Shown here piece after piece: positions 44,082 to 53,311 of a stretch of 64,000 nt of DNA (position 1 is its first letter; every line of letters starts with the position of its first letter). The translations under genes were made by a program, and so were the position numbers. The DNA comes from Methylobacterium sp. 10. Lineage in GTDB: Bacteria; Pseudomonadota; Alphaproteobacteria; Rhizobiales; Beijerinckiaceae. A model generated the notes under the pieces. It saw nothing but the letters and a program-made list of their open reading frames with translations, made no database searches and was not told the DNA's origin. The stretch covers positions 2,609,331 to 2,673,330 of the forward strand of contig NZ_KI912577.1 in the NCBI RefSeq assembly GCF_000519085.1, written 5' to 3'.

Positions 44082-45308
44082 TCACGACGAACGGGTCGAA
44101 TGCGTCATAAAGAACCGCACCATCTCGCGGCTGGCATCGGGGCCGCGCGGGTCGGTGTAGCTTCCGTCGCTGCTTCCACCGGACCAGGCATGTCCGGCGC
44201 CATGAAGCGCCCAATGTTCGAGCATGGCGCGTCCGGACGCATCCGTCCTGACCGTACGGGTGAAGCCCATCCCGCCCTCGCTCTCACCGCGAGTGGCCGC
44301 ACGCGCCAGCGAGACGCCCGGCATGGCGAGGGCGATGACCTGATCGCCGTTGACCGGCTTCACCGTCTTGTCGGCATCCCCGTGGAAAACGATGGTCGGC
44401 ACGCCCGGGCCGTTCCGTGGGGCCTTGGCGCTTCCGCTTCCGTTCATGGCGGCGAAGGCGGAGGGCATGTCGCTCGCCGCCCCGCACGGCAGCCCGGAAT
44501 GGACGCCGATCGCCGCGAAGATATCCGGATAGGTCGCCGCCATGATCGCCGCCGCCGCCCCGCCGGCCGACAGGCCCGCCGCATAGACCCGGCTCGGATC
44601 TGCGGAGAACTCCTTCACCACCTCCAGGGCGATACCGGCGATCAGGCAGGGTTCGCCACGGCCCCGCTGCTGGTCGCCGGCGTTGAACCAGTTCCAGCAT
44701 TTCTGCATGTTGGCCGATTGCGGCTGGCCGGGATAGGCCACGAGGAACGTCTGCTCCTCGGCGAGTTCGTTCATACGGGTTCCGGCAGCGAAGTCGTCCG
44801 GGTTCTGGGTGCAGCCATGCAGCATGACGACGACGGGGAGGGCCTGTCCCCGGAAGCCGCTCGGGACATAGACCTTGTACGCCCGGCTGCCCGCTTCATT
44901 GCTGAAACTACGCTCCTCGAACCGTGCCCCTTCCGGCACGGCGACGGTGACGCCTCGCGCCGATCCGATGCCCTGTCCGAGGTCCGGCATCGCGCCCATC
45001 TTGGGGAAACGCTCGCGCAGGATCTGAATCGTCTCCGCGAGACCCGGCCGTGCGAAGGTGGCTTTCGCCGCGTTCGCGACACCATCGGCGGCGGCGGCGC
45101 GATCGATGCCGGGCGCGGTCCAGGCCCCGCCGGACATCGTGGGCGCCACCATGTCGATGGTCCCGGCGGCCCCCTGGTCGCCGGCCTGCGCCGCCGCGGG
45201 TGAGGCGGACTTGCCCTGGAGCAGGGCCATCGCCTCGCTCAGCTGGCCTGCGCGGGTGAGACGGGTCACCTCAGCCATGTCGATGGTCGAGAAAGCGGTC
45301 ATGGTCAT
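44082..45308 (-). CDS. PHB-depolymerase-family esterase (LpqC-like)
   Basis: A 408-aa alpha/beta hydrolase. The N-terminal 130 residues are low-complexity. The catalytic part starts RAYKVYVPSGFRGQALPVVVMLHGCTQNPDDFAAGT, with the oxyanion segment HGCTQ. The nucleophile serine is in YAAGLSAGGAAAAIM (GLSAGG). The C-terminal region includes DADKTVKP and GAGHAWSGG with the catalytic histidine. It resembles poly(3-hydroxybutyrate) depolymerases or acetyl xylan esterase-like enzymes. No strong signal peptide is seen, so it may act inside the cell on PHB granules. A CopG-type regulator gene lies 58 bp upstream on the same strand. Confidence 0.87.
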   Translation of the reverse strand: MTMTAFSTIDMAEVTRLTRAGQLSEAMALLQGKSASPAAAQAGDQGAAGTIDMVAPTMSGGAWTAPGIDRAAAADGVANAAKATFARPGLAETIQILRERFPKMGAMPDLGQGIGSARGVTVAVPEGARFEERSFSNEAGSRAYKVYVPSGFRGQALPVVVMLHGCTQNPDDFAAGTRMNELAEEQTFLVAYPGQPQSANMQKCWNWFNAGDQQRGRGEPCLIAGIALEVVKEFSADPSRVYAAGLSAGGAAAAIMAATYPDIFAAIGVHSGLPCGAASDMPSAFAAMNGSGSAKAPRNGPGVPTIVFHGDADKTVKPVNGDQVIALAMPGVSLARAATRGESEGGMGFTRTVRTDASGRAMLEHWALHGAGHAWSGGSSDGSYTDPRGPDASREMVRFFMTHSTRSS

Positions 45309-45366
45309 GATCCTGGATGGGGTGGCGGCGCGGAACGGCGTTCCGAGCGGGTGATGGCGAAAAATG

Positions 45367-45786
45367 TCAGGCGATACGGTCGGCCAAGGCCGCCTTGACC
45401 TCGGGACTGGCCTGGAAGGCCCCAAGAACCTGCACCGAGGCGATGGCCTGTCGGGCGAGCTCCGGCGTCACATCGAACGCGATGCTGGCAAGACCGAGCA
45501 CCTGAATATGCAGCGGCGTCCCCGCAGCCCTGGCGGCTTCGAGATCGCGGGTGGTGTAATGGGACAGCCCGAGGCTGAGCTGCTTGCGGGCGACGGATTG
45601 CTTTACCGCGTCCCCTTGCCGGTCGAGCTGATTGCGCACGGCCGTGCGGATGAAATCGGCACGGTTGGCGTAGAACCCGTCCCGTACCAGGAGGTCGATC
45701 TGGCCGAGATCGACGAAGCCGAGATTGAGGGTCAGCTTCTCGCTGTCGGGCGCTTTTGGACGAAAGTCGCGAACTGTACCCGACAT
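45367..45786 (-). CDS. CopG-type ribbon-helix-helix regulator
   Basis: A 139-aa protein. Residues about 15-60 carry the ribbon-helix-helix pattern (KLTLNLGFVDLGQIDLLVRDGFYANRADFIRTAVRNQLDRQ). A C-terminal segment (LSHYTTRDLEAARAAGTPLHIQVLGLASIAFDVTPELARQAIASVQVLGAFQASPEVKAAL) is unlike plain antitoxins. It probably controls itself and the esterase gene just downstream. The inverted repeat ACCATC-N6-GATGGT upstream could be its operator. Confidence 0.8.
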   Translation of the reverse strand: MSGTVRDFRPKAPDSEKLTLNLGFVDLGQIDLLVRDGFYANRADFIRTAVRNQLDRQGDAVKQSVARKQLSLGLSHYTTRDLEAARAAGTPLHIQVLGLASIAFDVTPELARQAIASVQVLGAFQASPEVKAALADRIA

Positions 45787-45802
45787 GAAGAACCATCCCC
45801 TT

Positions 45803-45820
45803 ACCATCTCATTGGATGGT
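45803..45820. promoter_or_regulatory. Possible CopG operator
   Basis: Inverted repeat ACCATC-N6-GATGGT, 17 bp before the CopG gene start. A further GATGGT follows at about 45826. It is consistent with autoregulation, but no family consensus was matched. Confidence 0.4.
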
Positions 45821-46043
45821 CTGTAGATGGTGCGCTGCAGTACGAGCGCAAGAGGCGGCAGTGATCGGCGGCCCGCTGGATCGCGGGCACCTGACGCGAT
45901 GCGTTGCATTCCAAAGGTGCGAAGAGCTTCGCGTCCCCATGCAGGCGACAGGAGGCGTCGTCGCCCGCCGCCTGGAACACCACATGCGTCTTGCTCGGCG
46001 CAGCCCTCATCAAGGCCGCCGCCATCGGCCCGGATCACCCACG

Positions 46044-46832
46044 ATGCTCACGTTCTGGCTCGACCAGCCGATCTGGCTGATCTTCGGATTCCTCACGCTC
46101 CTCGTCTCGGCCTGGTGCCTGATCCTGATAGCGCTCACCAACACGAAGCGGACCCGCCCCGTCGTCATGGCGGTGGCGACCGGCATCGCCCCCGCCTTCG
46201 TGGGGGTCCTGTCGGTGCTGCTCTCGCTGCTGATGGGCTTCGTCGCCAACGATGCGTGGGAGCGCCAGAGGCAGGCTTCCCGCGTCGTCCAGACGGAGAG
46301 CGCTCAGGCACGGGCCGTGTTCAACCTCAGCCGGTCCGTATCCAAGGATCTTCCGGATATCCGCGTGATGCTCGCGGATTACATCGAGTTCATCGTCGTC
46401 GAGGAATGGCCGGCGATGGCCAATGGCGGAAGGGCCTCAGCGAGGGTGGATCAAGCTTTCGGCCGGCTGCTCCAGGCCGTGGTGGCGCCGAACTTCGACA
46501 TCGTCGTGGGACGGGCCAATCACTCCGCCCTCCTGGCCGCCACCCTCGCCCTGCAGACCGCCCGCAGCGAACGGCTCGCCCTCAGCGAGGTGGAGGGGGA
46601 TGACAGCAAGTGGGTGACCCTACTCGCGCTCCTGGCCCTGACCTTGCTGGTCATCGCCGCGATCCATACGGAGCGCCCCTCGTCGCAGGCCGCGACGCTG
46701 GCCATCTTCGGCATGGCGATGGTGATCACCCTCGGCGTCGTGGCGATGCACGAGCGCCCTTTCGACGGACCGCTGGCGGTCCGTCCGTCATTGCTGGAAC
46801 AGGTCCGCACGGTCATCGACCCAGGCAACTGA
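46044..46832 (+). CDS. DUF4239 membrane protein
   Basis: A 262-aa protein with N-terminal helices (WLIFGFLTLLVSAWCLILIAL, APAFVGVLSVLLSLLMGFVANDAWERQRQA), a soluble middle and two C-terminal helices (WVTLLALLALTLLVIAAIH and ATLAIFGMAMVITLGVVAMHERPFDG). The FVANDAWER segment and PFDG tail fit the bestrophin-like DUF4239 family. Ion-channel activity is suspected for some homologues but not shown. The ATG at 46044 was chosen; the upstream open frame runs into the regulator's promoter. Confidence 0.82.
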   Translation: MLTFWLDQPIWLIFGFLTLLVSAWCLILIALTNTKRTRPVVMAVATGIAPAFVGVLSVLLSLLMGFVANDAWERQRQASRVVQTESAQARAVFNLSRSVSKDLPDIRVMLADYIEFIVVEEWPAMANGGRASARVDQAFGRLLQAVVAPNFDIVVGRANHSALLAATLALQTARSERLALSEVEGDDSKWVTLLALLALTLLVIAAIHTERPSSQAATLAIFGMAMVITLGVVAMHERPFDGPLAVRPSLLEQVRTVIDPGN

Positions 46833-46861
46833 AAGCCTCGCCGCCCGCGATGAGCGCGGAC

Positions 46862-47059
46862 TTACCTAAGGGTCGGGGACTCGCCAGCGTGAAGGGCGCG
46901 GCCTTCATCGGAACCGCTGACCGCGTTCAGGCGCTCGAGATGCTCGAAGACATGCTCGAAGGCTTGCGTGACAGCCTGCTCGAACGATCCGTCACCCTTG
47001 CCCTGTGCGGCTTTCAGCGTGGCCAGGAGAGCCTGATGTTTCTCGGTGTCGCTCGACAT
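46862..47059 (-). CDS. Small hypothetical protein
   Basis: A 65-aa acidic protein, mostly helical by composition (MSSDTEKHQALLATLKAAQGKGDGSFEQAVTQAFEHVF...). It is supported by an excellent GAGGAG ribosome site 5-10 nt before the ATG. It lies convergent with the DUF4239 gene and upstream of nothing on its strand. No family was recognised. Confidence 0.6.
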   Translation of the reverse strand: MSSDTEKHQALLATLKAAQGKGDGSFEQAVTQAFEHVFEHLERLNAVSGSDEGRALHAGESPTLR

Positions 47060-47216
47060 GGCCGTCTCCTCGGCCGGGCGGAATGCCGGCTCGTGAGGGC
47101 AAGCGCGGGGGGCGGGGTCGGGTTCCCACGCGGCAGAAGGCGGTCAGAGATTGAATCCGGGCACCGCCGCGAGCGTCAGCGAAACAGCGATGCGGTAGCC
47201 AGCCGTTGCAAGGCGA

Positions 47217-47738
47217 TCACCCCAGCAACTCATCGTCGCCCCGACGCTGTTGGTGGGCGGCAGTGATTGTCTTCATCAGGCGGATCAGGGTCGCCTGCTC
47301 CTCGTCCGAGAGGGGTTCGAGCGTCGCGTCGTGGGCCTCTCGCGCGGCCGCCTCCATCCCGCTCAGCAAGGCGCGGCCGGCCTGGGTCGGGCGGCAACTT
47401 TGAGAGCGCCGGTCGGTCAGGGAAGCAGAGCGTTCGACGAATCCGCGTGCCTCCAGGCGTTTGAGGGCGCCGGTCGTCGTCGTACGGTCGAGAGCCACAG
47501 CATTGGCTAAGGTCGTCTGATCGGCTTCGCCGCGTTCTGCCAACAAAGAGAGCAGGCTGTACTGCAGCGGAGTGATCCGGAAAGCGCCACACCGCTCTGA
47601 AAAGAGGCTGACGTGAATCTGATGAAGGCGCCGGATTAGAAATCCCGGCCGCTCCGGCAAAAGCCAAGGCGCTCCCTGGGTCTGAAGTGCCTCCGGTAAC
47701 GGCGCTACGTCCGTTTCGACCGGCGCGATCTCGTTCAT
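47217..47738 (-). CDS. MarR-family regulator of the divergent catabolic operon
   Basis: A 173-aa winged-helix regulator. The MarR DNA-binding region spans residues about 55-115 (FRITPLQYSLLSLLAERGEADQTTLANAVALDRTTTTGALKRLEARGFVERSASLTDRRSQSCRPTQAGRALL), with the DRR wing motif. It is divergent from the amidohydrolase-led operon over about 150 bp. That gap contains the palindrome CGAAG-N4-CTTCG. The arrangement strongly suggests it represses the operon until a substrate-derived ligand binds. Confidence 0.9.
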   Translation of the reverse strand: MNEIAPVETDVAPLPEALQTQGAPWLLPERPGFLIRRLHQIHVSLFSERCGAFRITPLQYSLLSLLAERGEADQTTLANAVALDRTTTTGALKRLEARGFVERSASLTDRRSQSCRPTQAGRALLSGMEAAAREAHDATLEPLSDEEQATLIRLMKTITAAHQQRRGDDELLG

Positions 47739-47810
47739 CTGCTTCCCATCCTCCGATCAGAATCCGACCCATGGACGCCTCATGGCACGTACCATGCTTG
47801 GACCAATATA

Positions 47811-47824
47811 CGAAGCATACTTCG
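47811..47824. promoter_or_regulatory. Probable MarR operator
   Basis: Palindrome CGAAG-CATA-CTTCG in the AT-rich middle of the divergent gap, 65 bp before the amidohydrolase start. Size and position fit a MarR dimer site. Confidence 0.55.
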
Positions 47825-47888
47825 CATTTCCCGGTCATGTCGATGCAAGGCAGGACGAAGGCCGACGTGAGACGATGAAGGAGACGAA

Positions 47889-49163
47889 ATGGACGTTGGT
47901 CGCTACGACACGCTGCTGCGCGGCGGACGGGTCATCTGCCCGGTTTCCGGCATCGACGGCATCAAGGACGTTGCCATCCGTGACGGGCGGATCGCCGCCG
48001 TCGAGAACCATATCGTCCCCTCCGCCTCGACCGAGGTGGTGAACGTCCAGGGAAAGCTGGTCCTGCCGGGGATGATCGACACCCACGGCCACGTCTACCA
48101 ATACGTCACCGGCCGGTTCGGCCTGCCGCCGGACATGGTCGGCGTGCGCTCGGGCGTGACCACGGTCATCGATCAGGGCGGCGCGTCCTGCATGACCCTG
48201 CCGGGCTTCCGCCACTTCGTCGCGGAGAAGGCCGAGACCCGGATCTACGCTTTCCTCTCCGCCTATCTGGTCGGTGGCCTCGAAGGGCACTTCTACCCGA
48301 ACCTCTACAGCCCGGACGGCGTCGACATCGACGCCACGGTGAAGTCGGCGGTGGAGAACCGCGACCTCGTGCGCGGCATCAAGGGACACGCAGAGATCGG
48401 GGGCTTCGCCCGCTGGGGCATCAAGGTGATGGAGATGGCGGCCGAGATCAGCCGCCGGGCCGACCTGCCGCTCTACGTGCATTTCGGTCAGCTCTGGGGC
48501 CTGCCCGAGAGCGGCGCCAACGGCGAGGACGCCAACACCATCATGGAGCGGGTGATCCCGCTATTGCGCCCCGGGGACTTCCTCGCCCACCCGTTCACGC
48601 GTCATCCGGGCGGCTTCATCAACGAGGAGGGCGTGGTCCATCCGATCATCCGGGCCGCGATGGATGCCGGCCTGCGGGTGGATGTCGGGCATGGCAGCCA
48701 CTTCTCCTACCGGGTCGCCCGCGCCTCCCTGCCGGCGGGCGTCGTGCCCTACACGCTGGGCGCCGACATGCATGGCTACAATACGGAGGTGCCGCGGCCG
48801 GCGGGCACTCCCGATGAGCACCACGACGACGAGAACCACCCCTTCCTCGGCCAGGCCCGCTTCAGCCTGACCCAGGCCATGAGCTCGATGATGGCCTTGG
48901 GCCTCAGCCTCGAAGAGGTGGTGCCCATGGTGACGAAGCATCCGGCCGAGATGCTGGGCCTCTCCGACCGGATCGGCGCCCTGACGCCGGGTTTCGCCGC
49001 CGACGTCTCGGTGCTCCACGACCATCGCGGCCGCTTCCTGCTTCGGGACAACGAGGACACCCAGGTCATCGCCCAGCGCCTGCTGCAGCCGGCCTTCTGC
49101 CTGCGCGCCGGCAAGCGCTTCGACGCCGACTCGCCGATCCTGCCCAGCGCCATCGCGGCCTGA
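47889..49163 (+). CDS. Amidohydrolase-superfamily metal hydrolase
   Basis: A 424-aa enzyme of the dihydroorotase/deacetylase-like amidohydrolases (COG3964-like). The first metal pair is in GMIDTHGHVYQYVTG (HxH). Further ligand candidates are GIKGHAEIG, YVHFGQLWG, LAHPFTRHPGGF and the final aspartate region TLGADMHGYN. A composite beta-sandwich is formed by the N-terminus (LLRGGRVICPVSG) and C-terminus (GALTPGFAADVSVLHD). It hydrolyses a C-N (amide or lactam) or ester bond; substrate unknown. It leads the operon 47889-59541, with 25 bp to the next gene. Confidence 0.88.
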   Translation: MDVGRYDTLLRGGRVICPVSGIDGIKDVAIRDGRIAAVENHIVPSASTEVVNVQGKLVLPGMIDTHGHVYQYVTGRFGLPPDMVGVRSGVTTVIDQGGASCMTLPGFRHFVAEKAETRIYAFLSAYLVGGLEGHFYPNLYSPDGVDIDATVKSAVENRDLVRGIKGHAEIGGFARWGIKVMEMAAEISRRADLPLYVHFGQLWGLPESGANGEDANTIMERVIPLLRPGDFLAHPFTRHPGGFINEEGVVHPIIRAAMDAGLRVDVGHGSHFSYRVARASLPAGVVPYTLGADMHGYNTEVPRPAGTPDEHHDDENHPFLGQARFSLTQAMSSMMALGLSLEEVVPMVTKHPAEMLGLSDRIGALTPGFAADVSVLHDHRGRFLLRDNEDTQVIAQRLLQPAFCLRAGKRFDADSPILPSAIAA

Positions 49164-49188
49164 CCCCGGCACTCAAGGAGACGACCGC

Positions 49189-50073
49189 ATGAGGGCCGAT
49201 CCGTCCCCGCTGCCGCCCGACCCCCGGCACGACTGGTGCCGCCTCGACCGGGCGGCGCGCGATGCGGCCTACGACAACAACGCGGCGGTGCCCGATTCCG
49301 CCGCCCAGGCGGCCGCGCGCAACGCGGCTTCCGCCGCTTACCGCGCCGCGCATCCGAGAGCCCTCGACATCCCCTATGCGCCCGGGCCGCGGACGGCCCT
49401 CGACCTTTATCCGGCGAAAAACCCGGCGGCGCCCTGCCTCGTCTTCATCCATGGCGGCTACTGGCAGCGCAATTCCCGCGACCTGTTCGCCTGCTTCGCC
49501 GAAGGCCCCGCCGCCGCCGGCTGGTCCGTGGCGATGCCGGGCCACACCCTCGCCCCCGAGGCGAGTCTGACGCAGATCGTCGACGAGATCGGCCTCGCCC
49601 TCGACTGGCTGGCCGAGAACGGGCCGGCGCACGGCCTCGGTGGCCCTCTCGTTCTGGCCGGCTGGTCGGCAGGGGCGCATCTCGCGGCGATGCAGCTGCA
49701 TCACCCGGCCGTAGTGGCGGGGCTCGCCATCTCGGGGATCTACGAACTCGGGCCCATCCGCGACACCGGGCTGAACGATGCCCTCTCCCTCACCGACGCC
49801 GAGGTCGCCACCCTTTCGCCCCTGCGCCTGCCGGTGGTGGGAAAGCCCCTGGCCATCGCCTACGGCACGGCCGAGCGCCCGGCCCTCGCCCACGATGCCC
49901 GAGACTTCCACGCCCTGCGCAGCGCCCAGCATGCGCCGGGGCCGCTCCTCCCCGTGGCGGGGGCCGAGCATTTTTCCATTCTGAACGAATTGCGTCGTCC
50001 CGGCGGCGTGCTGGTGCGCGCCGCGATCGCTCTCGTGGAAGACCTCGATCTCACCAAGGGGAGACCGGCATGA
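49189..50073 (+). CDS. Alpha/beta hydrolase (arylformamidase/esterase-like)
   Basis: A 294-aa hydrolase. Oxyanion region FIHGGYWQRNSRDLFA (HGGYW), nucleophile serine in LAGWSAGAHLAAM (GWSAG), and a late histidine in AGAEHFSILNEL. The HGGYW and GxSAG pair is typical of kynurenine-formamidase-like enzymes, which hydrolyse N-formyl or related amide bonds. It overlaps the next gene by 4 bp (ATGA). In this operon it probably acts after the amidohydrolase or oxidase on a ring-opened product. The substrate is not known. Confidence 0.87.
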   Translation: MRADPSPLPPDPRHDWCRLDRAARDAAYDNNAAVPDSAAQAAARNAASAAYRAAHPRALDIPYAPGPRTALDLYPAKNPAAPCLVFIHGGYWQRNSRDLFACFAEGPAAAGWSVAMPGHTLAPEASLTQIVDEIGLALDWLAENGPAHGLGGPLVLAGWSAGAHLAAMQLHHPAVVAGLAISGIYELGPIRDTGLNDALSLTDAEVATLSPLRLPVVGKPLAIAYGTAERPALAHDARDFHALRSAQHAPGPLLPVAGAEHFSILNELRRPGGVLVRAAIALVEDLDLTKGRPA

Positions 50074-52439
50074 GCGACGCGAACGGCCTTACCGAGGGCA
50101 TCGGCGCACGCCTGCCCCGCAAGGAGGACGACCGCCTCATGCGCGGGCGCGGGCACTATGTCGGCGACCTGCGCCTGCCCGGCCTGCAGGACGTGGCCTT
50201 CGTACGCAGCCCCCTGGCCCATGCCCGAATCCGGGCGATCCACGTGCCGGAAGCGTTCCGCGACCGGGTGTTCACCGCGGCCGATCTCGAAGGCGTTCTC
50301 CCGATCCGGGCCGTCTCGGGACTCGCCGGCTTCAAGGTGTCCGAGCAGCCCATCCTCGCCAAGGACAAGGTGCGGCAGGTCGGCGAATTGCTGGCGATCT
50401 GTCTCGCGCCGACCCGCGCCGAGGCCGAAGACATCGCCGCCGCCATCGTCCTCGACCTGGAAGAACTGCCGGCGATCCACGACATGCTCGCCGCCCGCGA
50501 GCCCGGCTCCGCCCTGGTCCACGAGGATTGGGGCGACAACGTCTTTCTGGAAACCCTGGTCGACGTGAACTTCGCCTCGGCCCTGGATGCCCCGATCAAG
50601 GTCTCGCGCACCATCTCGACGGGTCGCCAGTGCATGGCGCCCATCGAGGGGCGGGGCACGGTGGTCCATCTCGACCACCGCATGGACCAGCTCGTCGTCC
50701 ACACGGCGAGCCAGATGCCGCACATCGTGCGCAACGGTCTCGCCGAATGCCTCGGGATCGAGCAGGGGCGCCTGCGCATCGTCTCCCCCGATGTCGGCGG
50801 CGGCTTCGGCTACAAGGCGATCCTGCTCGCCGAGGATGTCTGCCTCGCCTGGCTGGCCCTCCGCGTCGGCCATCCGGTGCGCTGGCTGGAGGACCGGCGC
50901 GAGCACCTCACCGCCAACGCCAATTGCCGCGAGCACCATTACCGCATCACCGCTTATGCCGAGCGGGACGGCACGCTCCGGGGCATCGATTGCGAGGCCA
51001 CCGTCGATTCCGGGGCCTACTCGGCCTACCCGTTCTCCGCCTGCCTGGAGGCCGCGCAGGTGGCGAGCATCCTGCCCGGCCCCTACGACTTCCCGGCCTA
51101 TCGCTGCCGGACCTGGTCGGTGGCCACCAACAAGTGCCCGATCCTGCCCTATCGCGGGGTGGCCCGCACCGGCGTGTGTTTCGCCATGGAGCTCATCCTC
51201 GACGCGGTGGCGGCCGAGGCGGGCATCGAGCCCTGGACGGTGCGCGAGAAGAACCTCGTGCGGGCCGACCAGATGCCCTTCGACAACATCACCGCCAAGC
51301 ACTTCGACAGCGGCGACTATCCGCAGGCGCTGAGACGCGCCCTGGAAGCCATCGATGTCGGGGCCGTACGGGCACGCCAGCGGACACCGGAGCCCGACGG
51401 GCGCCGCATCGGCCTCGGGCTCTCGATCTATTGCGAGCAGGCGGCGCACGGCACCTCTGTCTATTCCGGCTGGGGCATTCCCATGGTGCCGGGCCACGAG
51501 CAGGCCGGCGCGCGCCTCACACCCGATGGCGGGCTCGAACTGCGCATCGGCGCCCATTCCCACGGGCAAGGGTTGGAGACGACCCTGGCGCAGGTGGCGC
51601 ACGAGATCCTCGGCGTCCCGGTGGCGCGCACGCGGCTCGTCCACGGCGACACGGCCATGACGCCCTATTCCACCGGCTCATGGGGCTCGCGCGTCATGGT
51701 CATGGCCGGCGGCGCCGTGGCGGCGGCCTGCCGCGAACTCAGCCTGCGGGCGGTCCGCATCGGAGCGCACCTGCTCCAGACCGACCCGGCCACCTGCCGC
51801 TTCGAGGCGGGCCGCGTCGTCGGACCCTCGGGCGATGTCGGCCTCGATCAGATCGCCCATACCTGGTACCGGCGCCCGCAGGACCTCGCCCTCGACGTCG
51901 ATCCGGGCGGTCTCGAAGTCACCGCCGGCTACAAGCCGCAGCGCGATTCCGGCACCTTCTCCTACGCGGCGCACGCGGCCCTCGTCGCCGTGGACCCGGA
52001 CCTCGGGTCGGTGGAGATCCTCGACTACGTCATCGTCGAGGATGGCGGCACCCTCGTGAACCCGCTGGTGGTCGACGGCCAGCTCTATGGCGGCCTCGCG
52101 CAGGGGATCGGCACGGCCCTCTACGAGGAGATGCGCTTCGATTCCCGGGGCCAGCCGCTGGCCTCCACCTTCGCCGATTACCTCCTGCCGGGCCCGGCGG
52201 AGGTGCCGGAACCGCGGATCGACCACATGGCGACGCCCTCGCCCTACACGCAGTTCGGCGTGAAGGGGATCGGCGAGGGCGGGGCCATCGCGCCCCCGGC
52301 GGCACTCGCCAACGCCATCAATGACGCCCTGCGCCCTCTGGGCGTCGCCATGTTGCATTCGCCGGTGAGCCAGCACCGCATCGTCGAGGCCGTGCTCGCC
52401 GCCCGAGCCGCGGCCTCCTCCAGCCGGAAGGCCGCATGA
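50070..52439 (+). CDS. Molybdenum hydroxylase large subunit (xanthine dehydrogenase family)
   Basis: A 789-aa molybdopterin-cytosine-dinucleotide-binding subunit. The N-terminal a/b hammerhead starts ARLPRKEDDRLMRGRGHYVGDL. The molybdopterin segments include DVGGGFGYKAI and the PYRGVARTG loop (residues 360-368). The catalytic glutamate lies in GIGEGGAIAPP near residue 735. The PYRGxxR loop is like form-II CoxL (AYRGAGR) rather than true CO dehydrogenase (AYRCSFR), so CO is not the expected substrate. It hydroxylates a carbon next to nitrogen or an aldehyde in aromatic heterocycles. Overlaps both neighbours by 4 bp. Confidence 0.93.
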   Translation: MSDANGLTEGIGARLPRKEDDRLMRGRGHYVGDLRLPGLQDVAFVRSPLAHARIRAIHVPEAFRDRVFTAADLEGVLPIRAVSGLAGFKVSEQPILAKDKVRQVGELLAICLAPTRAEAEDIAAAIVLDLEELPAIHDMLAAREPGSALVHEDWGDNVFLETLVDVNFASALDAPIKVSRTISTGRQCMAPIEGRGTVVHLDHRMDQLVVHTASQMPHIVRNGLAECLGIEQGRLRIVSPDVGGGFGYKAILLAEDVCLAWLALRVGHPVRWLEDRREHLTANANCREHHYRITAYAERDGTLRGIDCEATVDSGAYSAYPFSACLEAAQVASILPGPYDFPAYRCRTWSVATNKCPILPYRGVARTGVCFAMELILDAVAAEAGIEPWTVREKNLVRADQMPFDNITAKHFDSGDYPQALRRALEAIDVGAVRARQRTPEPDGRRIGLGLSIYCEQAAHGTSVYSGWGIPMVPGHEQAGARLTPDGGLELRIGAHSHGQGLETTLAQVAHEILGVPVARTRLVHGDTAMTPYSTGSWGSRVMVMAGGAVAAACRELSLRAVRIGAHLLQTDPATCRFEAGRVVGPSGDVGLDQIAHTWYRRPQDLALDVDPGGLEVTAGYKPQRDSGTFSYAAHAALVAVDPDLGSVEILDYVIVEDGGTLVNPLVVDGQLYGGLAQGIGTALYEEMRFDSRGQPLASTFADYLLPGPAEVPEPRIDHMATPSPYTQFGVKGIGEGGAIAPPAALANAINDALRPLGVAMLHSPVSQHRIVEAVLAARAAASSSRKAA

Positions 52440-53311
52440 AACCCGCCCGCTTCGCCTATGAGCGCCCCGGCGATCTTCCCGCCCTGCTCGCCCGCCTCGC
52501 CACCGCTGAGGGCAGCGTGAAGCTGATGGCCGGGGGACAATCCCTCGGACCGATGCTGAACCTGCGCCTCGTCGAACCGGATCTCGTCCTCGACATCACG
52601 GGCATCCCCGAACTGCGCCGGGCGGCAATCGAGGGGGAGACCCTGGTGCTCGGCGCCTGCGTTACCCATGCGGATATCGAGGACGGGCGCGTTCCCGACC
52701 TCACCGGCGGCGCCATGGCGCGGGTGGCCACCGCCATCGCCTACCGGCCGGTGCGCAATCGCGGCACGATCGGGGGCTCCCTCGTCCATGCCGACCCGGC
52801 CGCCGACTGGGTAACCTCCCTCATCGCACTGGGCGCCGAGGTCGAACTGGCCTCCACCTCCGGCCGGCGCCGCCTGGCCCTCGCGACCTTCGTCACCGGC
52901 GCCCTCGACGTGGCCCTGGCGCCCGGCGAGATGCTGGTCGCCGTGCGGATTCCCGCGCTCCCGCCCGGCATCGCCTGGGGCTACGTCAAGCACTGCTCAA
53001 AGATCGGCGAGTTCGCCCACGCCATCGGGGCCGTGCGGATCGAACCCGATGCCGGGCGCGGCCGGGTGGTGATCGGCGCCATCGAGCGCGCGCCCCTCGT
53101 GGTCGCGGAACCGCACGACCTGTTCGGCGGGTGGATCGGCCCCGACTTCGCCGACCGGTTCGACGCCCGTGCGGCCGATGCGCTCCTGCGAGAGGCCGGG
53201 ATGTCCGACCCCGTGGCGCGCCACGTCCACGTCACCGTTCTGGCGCGCGCCCTCAGGCAGGCGGCCTCCGCACCGCCCTCCCTCACACGCACCATCGGCG
53301 AGGCCGCATGA
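52436..53311 (+). CDS. Molybdenum hydroxylase FAD subunit (CoxM-like)
   Basis: A 291-aa FAD-binding medium subunit. FAD-binding segments are VKLMAGGQSLGPMLNLRL, ITGIPELRRAAIEGETLVLGACVTHADI, and VATAIAYRPVRNRGTIGGSLVHADPAADW. They match the CoxM/XdhB pattern (the AGGQSL and TIGG loops bind FAD pyrophosphate). It passes electrons from the iron-sulfur subunit to an acceptor, perhaps quinone or the Rieske protein of this operon. It overlaps its neighbours by 4 bp each. Confidence 0.93.
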   Translation: MKPARFAYERPGDLPALLARLATAEGSVKLMAGGQSLGPMLNLRLVEPDLVLDITGIPELRRAAIEGETLVLGACVTHADIEDGRVPDLTGGAMARVATAIAYRPVRNRGTIGGSLVHADPAADWVTSLIALGAEVELASTSGRRRLALATFVTGALDVALAPGEMLVAVRIPALPPGIAWGYVKHCSKIGEFAHAIGAVRIEPDAGRGRVVIGAIERAPLVVAEPHDLFGGWIGPDFADRFDARAADALLREAGMSDPVARHVHVTVLARALRQAASAPPSLTRTIGEAA

